Source of the DNA: Hemerocallis citrina
Lineage: Eukaryota > Streptophyta > Magnoliopsida > Asparagales > Asphodelaceae
DNA: 64,000 nt
Direction of reading: 5' to 3'
Assembly (NCBI GenBank): GCA_017893485.1
Contig: CM030366.1
Location: forward strand, 53,040,565 to 53,104,564
In this document: positions 21,748 through 31,987 of the stretch, piece after piece
Layout of the letters: the number at the start of each line of letters is the position of its first letter
Numbering within the stretch: the stretch's first letter is position 1
The notes under the pieces: generated by a model
What the model was told of the DNA's origin: nothing
Seen by the model: only the letters and a program-made list of their open reading frames with translations
The model's database searches: none
Translations under genes and position numbers: made by a program

Positions 21748-22640
21748 CCCCTTAGCTATTCTTCTCATGAAGCCACTAAACAATTGTTAAGAGAAAAGAC
21801 TAAGAGAGAAAAAGACAAGAGAGCAAAAGATTGAGGAGATTTGTGAGCAAAAGATTAGAGAGCATTTTTTTGTGTGTTCCATCTTAGTAGAGGCCGGTCC
21901 ATCATCAAGGAAGCAAGGAGAAAAGCTCGGGTTCCTAGCAAGCACAAGAAGGAGGAGACAATTTGCAATCCATTCTAGGAGGAGAAGGCTACTTTCTTAC
22001 ATTCTAGGAGTTTTCATTCGTTTCTTCAACTATAGGTGGGTGTTTCTCAGTACTTCTAAATGTAGATGCCATGCTAGGGATGTTTGCTAAAATAGTTGAG
22101 AAGAAATTGATAAATTGTAGTCTCATGTTTGGTTGATTAGAGATAAAATAGTAGTTTAAAGAATGATTGTTAAGATGATTGCTAATGAATAAAGATGTGA
22201 AATTGAAATGCTAGAATCAATCTTATCATCATGCTTTATGTCTATAAATTATGCTATGTGAGACGAAGTTGTACGTATGAAACACAAAATGACTAAATGC
22301 ATCTTGTAGAATTAATTGTTTGAATTAGAACAATTCAATTGTAGAGAACACGATCTAGTGCTTTAATCATGGTAATGGGTTGATAAAGTACTAAATAGAG
22401 ACATAAAGTGAATTTTGGAAAGCTAGATTTATAAATTATGTAGAAATGGAAAGTGTTCTCAATGTCGAAATTATGGACATAAAACACAAAATATGACTCA
22501 ATATATGTTTTTATAAAGCAAATAATGACTATAAAAATATTCGTTTACTGTATTTTCGTATAATTTATATTCTGAAAATTTTGACTCAAAAAGAGAAGAA
22601 AAAGAACTAAAAACATTTTTAGATTTTGAAAAACCTAGTA

Positions 22641-22900
22641 GCACAGTCGACCGATTAAATTGAAACAGTTGACTGCTCTGAGTATTTGTTTTCGAGTTCA
22701 AATCTTTGCGGAACAGTCGACCGATTATATTGAAACAATCGACCATCCTGATTATTTGTTTTCGAGTTCAAACCCTTGCAGATCAGTCGACCGACTACAC
22801 TATGACAGTCGACTACCCTGACCATTGATTTTCGAGTAAATCCTTACAGAACAACCAACTGTCCATGTCCTAACAGTCGACTGCCCTGAAGTTTCAAATA
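22641..22900 (+). repeat. 70-bp tandem repeat with CAGTCGAC motifs in LTR C
   Basis: There are about 3.7 copies at a 70-bp period (CAGTCGACCGA at 22644, 22714 and 22784, then a degenerate copy). Each unit carries one GTCGAC motif, a second GTTGAC/GTCGAC about 30 bp later, and TTTTCGAGTTCAAATC. Solo LTR L lacks this array and has tRNA-like segments in the comparable region. Confidence 0.8.
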
Positions 22901-24358
22901 ATATCTGGATTTTCGTGAGATAATTTTCTATAACCTGTGGCCCAGTATGAATAAGGATTTGAGACTATTTTTGGCCAACAAGATCTTATTATTTTATTAG
23001 TTCAAATTGTCCTTGAATAAAGAAAAAATATGTGCCTTGTTTAAAATGAGTTTTGGCAATGAAAGTGTGAATTTTTGATAAAATGACAGTACGGTAATTT
23101 CATGGGAAGAATGAGCTATGAATGTGACAAGTTAGAAAAACAAATTCTTTTGTTTATGCATGATTTTGTACATGAAAGCGAAATTGAATGTTATGATGAA
23201 TTATGAAAGATTTTATGAGCATGAATATACAAATGCTATGAACATGAAAGGAAAATTAATGTTGATCAAGAAAAAGACTTATTAACTGTGAAAACTCGAT
23301 TTTGTGATTGTGAATAGAAATTGAGAACTAGAGTGTAGTTAAGTCTCATACCGACATTAAGAAGAAATATGTTGAAATGAAATTTGAGATGAAAAGACCA
23401 AGATTGGGTCATGTTGAATAGACGATTAAGATCGGTATAGTGGAAAGACTAACTCTAGAGAATTGATTTTGTTTATGATTCAAATAACTAAGGATTAGAT
23501 GCATAGTGAAGAGGTGACGAAAATAAGAGAAAAACACGAGTATGAGGGCCTCGGAGCTACGGTGTGAGAGTATTCACAGGCTGTCTTCATGATACGTCGT
23601 GACATAACGTGGATATGTCTCCAGGAGTCCGTACCGCAGGCGACGCTCGTAGGGTCTTTGGTGACTGCGGGTGGTGTCATGTCCCATGACGGAGACTGAA
23701 TTGTCCACAGGCTGTCTTCACGATGCGTCGTGACATGACATGGGATTCCCCTCCAGGCTGTCTGGATATGTGCTCGTAACTCATAGAACATCTAGGATAC
23801 TTATCGTAGTTACAGTAGTAGTTAAGTCATGATGAGGGATTGAACCCTACAAGATGAAGAACGGTTAAGGGCTTGCCCTCGGACCTATGTAGTATGGGAT
23901 GCATAGAATCTGAACAAGTGCGCATTAGTATCATGTAACATAACAACTGCATTAAGGACTAAGTGCACCAAACAACACGACATCAATAGGATAGTCCCTT
24001 TAGCTTTGTCTGTAAACAAGTTTGTTGTTTGTTAAGTGTTGAGAATCGTTATACTGTTTTCGGCATAGAGAGGATAGCCGTGTATAATATTTCGTCAGTT
24101 GAATGAACTGATGTGCCCACAGTTTTATGCAGGACAAAGTGATTAACAAGAATGCATGCTAATTAAAAGATTATCCAAGTGTTGTACATTTCAATTCATG
24201 TAATTTGTTGTAAAATTGCTTCCGCTGTAAATATGAAATGAAAGTGTAAACTCTGATATACAAAAGTTTTTTTTTCCTTGTAAAATTGTACGAAAGAAGT
24301 GTAAAGATCCCGTGGAACTTCAAATTCAGTGGAATTTGGAATTCGGGGTGTTACAGAG

Positions 24359-24371
24359 TGATATCAGAGCC
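24359..24371 (+). other. Primer binding site of element C
   Basis: TGATATCAGAGCC is the initiator tRNA-Met PBS with a G-to-A change at its third position. It lies 4 bp after the LTR end. Confidence 0.8.
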
Positions 24372-24513
24372 ACGCTTCCAAGTAGTACAAATTTATAAGG
24401 AACGACACCCTAGAAGTGGACATTAGTGTGTTGAGTATAGAAATTTAAATGTAAGTCACTTACATTTGCGTTGCTCTATGATTTATGTTTTTTCTTCTTC
24501 TTCTCTCTCTAAG

Positions 24514-24714
24514 ATGGTGGACCACTTCGACCCAGCTGGAGGTGACGATTGGCACATTATTGAGGAGGATTACTACTCCGGGCAAGCTGATTCAGACGAA
24601 GAGGATCCTGAAGAATTTGAAGAGGAATGTCCTGACTCCCAAGAGATCACTCCACCTCCGGATTCATCTGATGATTCATCTGACGAGGAGAGCTTCGAGA
24701 AGCCAAGAGGAACC
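24514..24714 (+). CDS. Acidic leader exon of element C, predicted to splice in frame to gag
   Basis: This is a 67-codon open segment starting Met-Val-Asp-His-Phe directly after a pyrimidine-rich acceptor-like site (TTCTCTCTCTAAG|). It is very rich in Asp and Glu, with DSDEEDPEEFEEE-like runs and a Ser/Asp stretch. Its end, GGAACC|GTAGGAG, looks like a donor. Joining to the acceptor at 24861 (TTTTGCATCAG|) gives ...Gly-Thr-Asn-Met-Ala-Arg-Arg, continuous in phase 0 with gag. Read without splicing it ends at 24768. The array family has a shorter counterpart (Met-Val-Asp-Arg-Phe) inside its LTR. The function is unknown; an N-terminal acidic extension of Gag is the inference. Confidence 0.5.
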
Positions 24715-24861
24715 GTAGGAGCTAGACTATTGTATTTTCTTTTCATTTTGATGTCAGAAATGTTTTAAATTCGAATGTATAAAGTTTGAAATTCAATGAA
24801 ATGAAAAGTTGATTTAAAATTCATGTTTCATACTTCAAATTTAATGGATCTTTTGCATCAG
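24715..24861 (+). other. Putative intron between leader exon and gag in C
   Basis: This is 147 nt and very AT-rich, GTAGGAG...TTTTGCATCAG|. The acceptor is 3 nt upstream of ATG-GCT, exactly as in array units 1 and 2. Splicing keeps the frame (phase 0). Confidence 0.5.
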
Positions 24862-24864
24862 AAT

Positions 24865-25855
24865 ATGGCTAGAAGAGGAGCTCGAAATGGAGAAGTTCTG
24901 GAATTGAAAACGGAACTAGCGAGGATCTATCAAACACTCAATGTCATTGCCATGAATCAGAATCAAGGAAGGGTGCCTGCAAATCCAGTACCCGAAGCAA
25001 TCAAACTCGTGGAATCATTCAAGTGGATGAAACCACCGGTATTTGAGGGGAATTCAGACCCTGACGCGGCTGATAATTGGATCTGCCAGGTAGAGACTAT
25101 CTTCGAAGTCTTGGAGACTCCGGAGGACAGCAAGGTGAAGTTGGCAGCACTGCAGTTCGAGAAGGATGCGGCTGTATGGTGGTAATCGATGAAGCGGACG
25201 ATGGGAGGAATTGTTCTTGGCTGGGATGAATCCTTGGAGGAATTTCGCAGTCATTATTTTACCTTAGATGTCCAGGAGAAGAAGGCCATGGAGTTTCTAG
25301 CGCTGTAGCAGGGCAGCATATCGGTTAGGGAGTATGAGACAAGATTCACTCAGCTCTCAAGATATGCACCCGAACTGGCAATGGACGAGGTGAAGAAGGC
25401 TCAGAAATTCGAGCATGGTTTGAGGCAAAGCCTGAGATCCAGGATGATACCCCTTGGTATAAGGAGGTTTGACAAGCTGGTCAAACGAGCGGCAGCCACG
25501 GAGGCAGACATGGAGCAGTTCCGTGCTGTTCAAAATCGGAGGACCAACTGGAACGTTGGGAAAAGGCCCACAGTTTCTGGCAATTTCAAGGGGTAGCCAT
25601 CAGCCCAGAGGTTCAAACCAATGGGAGCGAATGCTGTCAACATAACTAGGAGACCCGGAAACAATTGGGTGAGACCTCCTGTGGTGACTTGCTACAACTA
25701 TGGTGAGACGGGACATTACAAGTCTCAATGCTCCAAGCCGCAGAATGCCACCCACAGTGGACCGACGCAGCAAGTTGGGAAGAAGCCGTTCCAGCAGGGA
25801 CGAGTATTTTCCTTGACTGAAGCTGACGCTGATGAGGTGGATCATGTCATCACTG
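24865..25855 (+). pseudogene. gag of chromovirus C, three nonsense codons
   Basis: This is a single continuous frame from ATG-GCT encoding a chromovirus capsid (DAADNWICQVETIF; EEFRSHYF; VREYETRFTQLSRYAPE) and one knuckle region. It is interrupted by stops at 25183-25185, 25306-25308 and 25594-25596. The knuckle reads CYNYGETGHYKSQC, with the second zinc-binding Cys changed to Tyr. Unlike the array gag, it has no insertion at the LALxQ|GS position. It ends at the gag-protease donor ACTG|GTACGA. Confidence 0.85.
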
Positions 25856-25949
25856 GTACGAGGGAGGATGTTTAGAGTGTTTTCTGTTGTTTCTCTTTTC
25901 CCACCTTATATAGTGAACTGTTATGTAATAAGTATGTGTTATATAACAG
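25856..25949 (+). other. Putative gag-protease intron of C
   Basis: This is 94 nt, CACTG|GTACGAGG...TTATATAACAG|GA. Splicing completes a Gly codon (phase 1) and joins ...VITG to ELTLNGKKVVVLF of protease. Position and phase equal intron 2 of the array family. Unspliced reading stops at TAG 25873. Confidence 0.72.
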
Positions 25950-26530
25950 GAGAACTTACTTTGAATGGAAAGAAAGTTGTTGTTTTGTTCAATACTGGGT
26001 CCTCTCACACTTTTGTATCACCTAAGTTTGCTAAAGTTTTGGGAGTCAAACCGAAAGTCTTTCCCGGCAAGGTCTTGGCAGTAGCTACTCCATCAGGGGA
26101 GACTTTAACCACTGATTGGTACTATGCAGACTGTGAGATCGTGATTGAGGATAGAATTTTTGGGATTGATCTGATCGAGCTGAATGTCTTGGGAGTCGAT
26201 GTTATCATTGGCATTTATTGGATGTCGGTATACAGTGCGACCATCGAGTGCAAGACCATGACAGTAACAGTAAAGGCTCCAGGTGGAACTGAAGTCACTT
26301 TCCAAGGGAAGAAGAGATGTTCTGTTCTGGTGGAAGCTATCTGCAAGAGGGATGTTCCTATAGAGGTGCAGCAAATTCCTGTGGTTCGGGATTATCCGAT
26401 CGTGTTGTTGGAAGATTTGCCTGGGTTACCCCTGCAACGTGATGTGGAGTTCAGCATCACTATTCAGCCAGGGAATGCGACCATTTTCAAGGCACCGTAT
26501 AGGATGGTGCCTATGCAACAGGATGAGATC
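25950..26530 (+). pseudogene. Protease and RT N-terminus of C, truncated
   Basis: The frame is open from the acceptor through an aspartic protease fold (LFNTGSSHTFVS...GVDVIIGIYW) and the linker DLPGLPLQRDVEFSI into the RT fingers start (KAPYRMVP), ending at about 26530. The catalytic DTG/DSG is NTG here, which should abolish activity. The chromovirus GMDW motif is altered to GIYW. Beyond 26530 the frame runs into LTR repeat sequence (to 26590) and is not coding. Confidence 0.85.
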
Positions 26531-29455
26531 AAATGGGTCTTGATGTTTTGCTTCTTTGATGTTTTAGAGTATCTTACCTGTAGAACCTGAAGTTCGAACC
26601 AACTAGAGAGTTGTAGTAGACATCTTTTCCTTTCCGAATTAGCCTCTCGGGTTAAATTCCGATGAGCGGAGTAGGAGTTATGCCATTTGCAAATTACAGC
26701 AACTAGCTGTTCGACTGAATACTTGCTATTTTGCTTCATTGAGGTTTTAGAGTGTCTTACTTGTAGAACCTGAAGTTCGGACCAACTAGCAAGTTGTAGT
26801 AGACATCTTCCCCTTTCTGAAATGGTCTCTCGGGTTAAATTCTGATAAGCGGAGTAGGAGTTATGCAGTTTGCAAAATACAACAACTAGCTATCCGACTA
26901 AATACTTGCTGTTTTGCTTCTTTGAGGTTTTAGAGTGTCTTACCTGTAGAATCTGAAGTTCGGACCAACTAGAGAGTAGTAGTAGACATCTTCCCCTTTC
27001 CGAATTGACCTCTCGGGTTAAACTCCAACAAGCATAGTAGAAGTTATGGGCTTTGAATGTTTTCAGCTGGCTGTGTATTTCGTCAGGTTGAAATTATATC
27101 TGTTTGACTTCCTTGTAGTTTTAGAGTATTTTACTGGTTGAATCTGAGGTTCAGACCAACTAAGGAGTTGTAGTAGACATTCTCCCCTTTCCGAATTGGC
27201 CTCTCAGGTGAAATTCTGATAAGCAGAGTAGAAGTTATAGGCTTTCAAAGTTTCAGTTTTCCTTGGGTCAAGTTGGCTGTTTTTGTTACCGGTTGTGTAT
27301 GTTCTACGTGTAGGAATTTGGATTTCCTTGTGGAATCTGAGCAACTGGCCAACTGGAAAGTTTTATTAGATGTTCCCACCTTTTCAAATTGTCCAGTTTC
27401 GTTAGATTCCGACTAGTGGAGCAAAAGTTACCAGTTTGCGAAGTTTCAACTTTGTTGAAAATCTGCAGTTGGGTTAAACTGTTTGCGTGTGTTCGATAGA
27501 CCGAATTTTGGATTCCTTACAAAATCTGAAATAGTGTTCCACTAGAGAGTTGTGGCAGATGTTCTTACTTTTCTAAAAAAGTATATTTCTGTCAAATTTC
27601 GACAAGCGCAGTACTGGTTGCTTCTAGGCTGTCGAAAGGTTTTTATGTCGCTTTCCGCACTTTTCTTTGGTAGTATGTTTGCACTAGACGGTTAGTAGAC
27701 TCTTCTGTTGCTTCTAATTATAGAAGATCAAGAGTTGCTAGTAAGCACGTTGGGTTGCTTCTAGGTTGATTACTTGTATGGTTGTTTTTGTTTGTGGTTT
27801 TTCTCATACGCGGCTCGCCTGGGCCGTATGTAGCTGTTGATCTCATACGTAGCTTATTTGGCTCGTATGTATATTGTTGTCTCGTACGAAGCTCATTGGG
27901 CTCGTATGTATGTAATATCTTAATTAGGTAGGCTATGAGTAGATCCGAGGAGATCTTGAGAAGTCTAGATTAGGACATGGTTAATTGTGTCGACAAATTG
28001 TTACACTCACTTGTTTGGTTAAAAGAGGGACACGTATGGTACTTTTTCATGACAAGTTGGAAGCACAGTGCATGTCTCACTTATTTGGTTAGAATATGGA
28101 CACGTACGGTGCTTTTTCATGTCAGGTTGGAAGCACAATGCATGTCTCGCTTGTTTGGTTAGAAGAGGAACACGTACGATGATTTTTCATATCAAGTTGG
28201 AAGCACAGTGCATGTCTCACTTGTTTAGTTAGAAGAGGGACACGTACAGTGCTTTTTCATGTCAAGTTGGAAGCACAGTGCATGTCTCTCTTGTTTAGTT
28301 AGAAGAGGGATACGTACGGTGCTTTTTCATGTCAAGTTGGAAGTACAGTGCATGTCTCGCTTGTTTAGTTAGAAGAAGGACACTTACGGTAATTTTTCAT
28401 GTCAAGTTGGAAGCACAGTGCATATCTCGCTTGTTTGGTTAGAAGAGGGACACGTACGGTGCTTTTTCATGTCAAGTTGGAAGCACAGTGGTATGTCTCG
28501 CTTGTTTGGTTAAGGTTAGTGACATCGTTAGGGTAGTAACAATTACTTAACCATTTTTATCTATAAATTGCCAAAGGATGAGAGTTGGTGTTAAGGGTGA
28601 TACCCTATAATCCAACCTCTCCTATAGGCTGACACTAGGTGGTGTTATCGAGATGTATTTTCCTTTCAAAGTTTGTGTTAGCTTTTGAGAGAGGTCCGGT
28701 ATGCCGGGCAATAGTCACTAGTAATGTAGTATTATGACAGGAACAGGATGGGTACAAAGTAGAATTCATGGCATGAGTTCAAATCCCTATATATGAAGAA
28801 ACGGCTTGAGATGGGGCGTATGTAGTATGGGCTGCATACTGTTCTGGAGACTTGCTTGCATTAGCATAAGTGCATTATTGCGTTGGTTAATCTTGCATTA
28901 GAGTCTGAGTCATAGCATACACTGACACATCAAATATATATACACGTTTTTCTTTTCATCAATCTGTTTGCTATAGTTAAGATTCACTGCTAGTTATCAG
29001 CCTTAAAGCGTCAGTAATTATTAACGTCCCCACTTTAATAGGTACTGGATTGCAGAAGTACAGGTACAGGTACATGATTCAGGAGGACTCAAGGCAAGGG
29101 AGCAAGGAATCGATTTCATTAAAGTTTTCCGCTGCAAATGTGTTGTAATTTTATTTGTAATAATTGTTGTAAATTATTTATTTATTGGAAAGCATCCAAG
29201 TGGAATACCAAGTGTTGTTCTTTATTCACTGTACTCTGATGTAATATGTTGAAAGTTGTAACACTTGGGATTGTAAAGGTATTATTGTAACACTGTTGTA
29301 ATGTATTGGAATTTTGTAACATTCAGATTTGTAATACATTTGTGTTGAATAAAAAAGTTTTAAATTTTCTTATTTTTCTGTGTATTGTGGCCAATTGAAG
29401 AAAAGATTCTGGCTTATGTCACGGTTTTCCCGTTACCGAAATTCGGGGTGTAACA
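26531..29455 (+). repeat. Left LTR of A, segment after element C
   Basis: This resumes the A LTR inside its 183-bp repeat array and runs to GGGGTGTAACA. It contains the decaying 183-bp repeats (26533 to about 27560), three consecutive hairpins (27805-27908) and a seven-copy 70-bp array (28011-28500). It is collinear with 32167-34315 and with the later fragments of the right LTR. No protein is supported here. Confidence 0.9.
28011..28500 (+). repeat. 70-bp tandem array (7 copies), left LTR of A
   Basis: The unit reads TTGTTTGGTTAGAAGAGGGA, CACGTACGGTGCTTTTTCAT, GTCAAGTTGGAAGCACAGTG, CATGTCTCGC. Seven near-exact 70-bp units are present, and the same number is found in the right LTR. The unit length is not a multiple of three, so it is not a protein repeat. 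Each unit has a CACGTAC core resembling a G-box. Confidence 0.95.
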
Positions 29456-29650
29456 GAGTGGTATCAGAGCCGACTTTAATTTACAGTCCAACACAGTAGG
29501 AAAAGTTAAACTTGGTGCCTTTAGGAGTCAGGTTTTAGCTAGTTATAAACAATTATAATTCATATTGTTGTTTCTTTCAACTTAAGTTTTATAATTTTTC
29601 TATATCTGGAGTAATTCCAGTATATGTGTTACCATCTTTAAAACACATGA

Positions 29651-29770
29651 ATGGTGTTCGAGGATATCCTAATCGGGGATGTGTTGATAGAAGAGAGTGA
29701 GCCGATTTCGATGGAGGATCTAATGATCTTGAGCGAGGAGCCGAAAGAGATTTCACCACGCAGGAACTAA
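29651..29770 (+). CDS. Small acidic leader ORF of element A (39 codons)
   Basis: This ORF begins Met-Val and is rich in Glu and Asp, ending SPRRN-stop. It occupies the same place after the PBS as the acidic leader exon of C and is similar in character, though the sequences do not align clearly. It may be a vestige of that exon. There is no downstream gag to join. The coding status is uncertain. Confidence 0.25.
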   Translation: MVFEDILIGDVLIEESEPISMEDLMILSEEPKEISPRRN

Positions 29771-29772
29771 GT

Positions 29773-30295
29773 ATGGATCAACACACAGCGGCGGCAGCCA
29801 GCATACGTCAGGAAATGAAGAAGCTGAGGAGGCCAGGTTTAGGAAAGGTCGTCAAGCTAAGCAACTGGGTGATGCTTGCAGAACTATATTAGCAACCTTA
29901 GTAGAGGAGCAGGAATACTTTGATTCCAGATTGGCACGACTATAGCATGAATGGGAGCAAATTACAGGAGAGAATCCTAGAAGTCTGAAGTGGCATTCAT
30001 TGGCCATGTCCAATTCTAAGGAGGGAGTGGCCACCGAAGTGCAAAAGATCGAGATAGGTGAAGATTGACCTCAGCCGAAGACCGTGAAGGAAGTAAGAAG
30101 TTAAATGATGAGATCAGGCAAGCCAGTATTGGAGTAATTACTGAAGATGGGAGCTCAGTTTTGGCACGATGGGAGTCGCAACCGAGTCTAAGTGCGCAAG
30201 TCAAAAGGCTTAGGCAGAAAATACAGGGATTAAAGCACCAAAGCGGCAAGTTAATTAAGGAAAATTTCAGAATATCAGTGTGGACTTTGTCATAG
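29773..30295 (+). pseudogene. Degenerate charged-helix coding remnant in element A
   Basis: Several short frames (29773-29892, 29817-30068 with one stop, and 30065-30295) encode Glu/Lys/Arg/Gln-rich, helix-like sequence such as QVKRLRQKIQGLKHQSGKL. They look like pieces of one disrupted protein, but I do not recognise the family. A gag remnant is possible; no capsid or knuckle motif is visible. Confidence 0.25.
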
Positions 30296-31987
30296 GATTA
30301 CCCAGAAGTTCGGAAACGTATGACTCAAGTTGGGTTATTAGGGACCCGGTTGACGAAAGTCTGCACATTTTTCGATAAAGATGACTTAGACGCTCGAGAA
30401 ATTAGCAGAAGTTAACCTTGAAGGCGTAAGGAAAGTGCCAGCGTCAGTAGTTCTGACCAAGATTCGAGCGTTACATCTCAACATTGTCAGATTCTTCAGG
30501 AAACTTTGGGATCGAGGTTGGGTTCTTTGGAGAACCAGTTCGTGGATGAATCACTTGGGAGCCGGAAGTCTGTATAAGCTTTCTTTCCCCGAGTTATTTA
30601 GTGTATAGATGTTTGTCTGTTTTTCTGACTTAACGTAGTTCTGAGGACAGAACTATTCTAAGGAGGGAGTATTGTAATATTCCGGACGGATATTATATTT
30701 GGATAATTATTATTTTCAAATTAAAATATTTTAATTGGGAATTCTTGGTTTTACTCAAAGAAAGCTACCTGAACACATATACTAGTAAGTATATACAGGT
30801 ATTGTATCAGTTTTGTGCACTTGTACAAAATCCTGAAAAACTCGTTTTTGAGAAAAATGTCTAGAAAATTCCGGGCAGATACTGAAAATTATTATTTTAT
30901 TTTTATTTCTAGAATTGAAATATTTTTTGGTGGATATCACCCAGTTTTGTTAATAAGTATTATATAATACAGATACTAGTCTGTATATATCTGTTTTGTA
31001 TCAAATTGATACTGGAATCTTCCGAGCCAGTAATAAAATTATTTTATTTTTATTTTTTGGAATTAAATTATTTTTGTACTGATTTGTTCGTTTTCACGAA
31101 TGAAAAATATCTGTATAATTAGATATACGCGTTTGAACAAATCGTGTAGTATGTGATTTGACAAATTTTATTTCATTTTTTATCCATCATCATGAGATGG
31201 AGGGTTTGGATTGGTTTAGGGCTTGATTGTAAGATTAATTGCGAATTAAACCCCAAATGTTTCTAACCACAAAATGAGAAGACATGTGTTCTCTTCTCCA
31301 CCACAACTCTTCTCATCTTCACCTATAACACCCCCCCCCCCTTCCAAAATGGCCGGCCCCTTATTCCTCTAGGGTTAGGAAACCCTTTCTCCCTTGTGTG
31401 TTTCCCCATCTCCATTCCCAAATCCCTTCTTCTACTTCTACTTCTTGTTCCACTAAATTTTGTTTAGAAAAAGATTGAGAAAGAAAAAGAAACAGAGAAT
31501 CAAAAGAAAAGAGATGTTGATTTCATGGGTTTATTTTCTTCATGGAGGTGTTCTTGGTGTTCTTGAGGTGCAAGAAATGGGAGCAAGGAGAAGGAGCAAT
31601 GCACGTTCTTCCCACACGATTTAAAGGTGGGGGTTCTCAACTCATGTTTGTTTTGTTTGTTTATTTGGTTGTTATATGTTATTTGGACTAGATTCATATG
31701 CAGTCACTTTATGGACTAGAATAATGAGGCATACAAAGTTTGGAGTTGTAGAACACGAATCAGAACCATAAAAATCAAGTTTTGGTTGTTGTAGGGTTGA
31801 TTTTATTTGACTATGTAAACGATAGAATTTTGACTCAAAATTTATGTGGAAGGTTCTCCTAGGTGTTAGTAGCATACTGTAATTTTTATAGATTTTTTGG
31901 AGCCATTTTGATGGTGGAAACGACCGTTTTACAAAAACAGCGAGCACGGGTAAAAGACAGCAATGTTGTTTTGGGGGTGAACAACCT

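Larger units (their letters stand above)
21448..24355 (+). repeat. 5' LTR of chromovirus C
   Basis: This 2908-bp LTR runs from TGTAATATCC to GGGGTGTTACA and is followed by a PBS. Its reverse complement is related to solo LTR L (44849-48146). It contains TATAAATA at 21740, a donor-like CTATAG|GTGGGTGTTTCTCA at 22036 that is conserved in L, a 70-bp tandem repeat (22641-22900) and a GC-rich palindromic island (23540-23790). The target was the first 183-bp repeat of A's left LTR. Confidence 0.9.
24356..26530 (+). mobile_element. Chromovirus C internal region, truncated in RT
   Basis: This holds a PBS, acidic leader ORF, gag, protease and the very beginning of RT. Near 26530 it passes abruptly into a 183-bp repeat of A's left LTR. 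RT, RNase H, integrase and the 3' LTR of C are missing, along with part of A's repeat array. A deletion between C and the A repeats is the simplest explanation. Gag has three stops and the protease active-site Asp is replaced, so the copy is dead. Confidence 0.85.
29456..30672 (+). mobile_element. Internal domain of element A (1.2 kb, no pol)
   Basis: This starts with the PBS TGGTATCAGAGCC (29459-29471) and ends with the purine-rich AAGGAGGGAGTAT before the right LTR. Between them is degenerate sequence with short Glu/Lys/Arg-rich frames but no capsid, zinc knuckle, protease, RT or integrase motif. TTCTGAGGACAGAA near the end resembles the GAGGACGAAA motif found before chromovirus PPTs. Confidence 0.85.

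Noticed and set aside
23495..23791. 98-codon minus-strand frame in LTR C
   Set aside because: It is a compositional frame over the GC-rich palindromic island and is not maintained in L.
30065..30295. 76-codon frame in element A as a functional accessory protein
   Set aside because: There is no recognisable domain, the flanking frames show stops and shifts, and it begins inside a longer degenerate charged region. It is kept only as a remnant.
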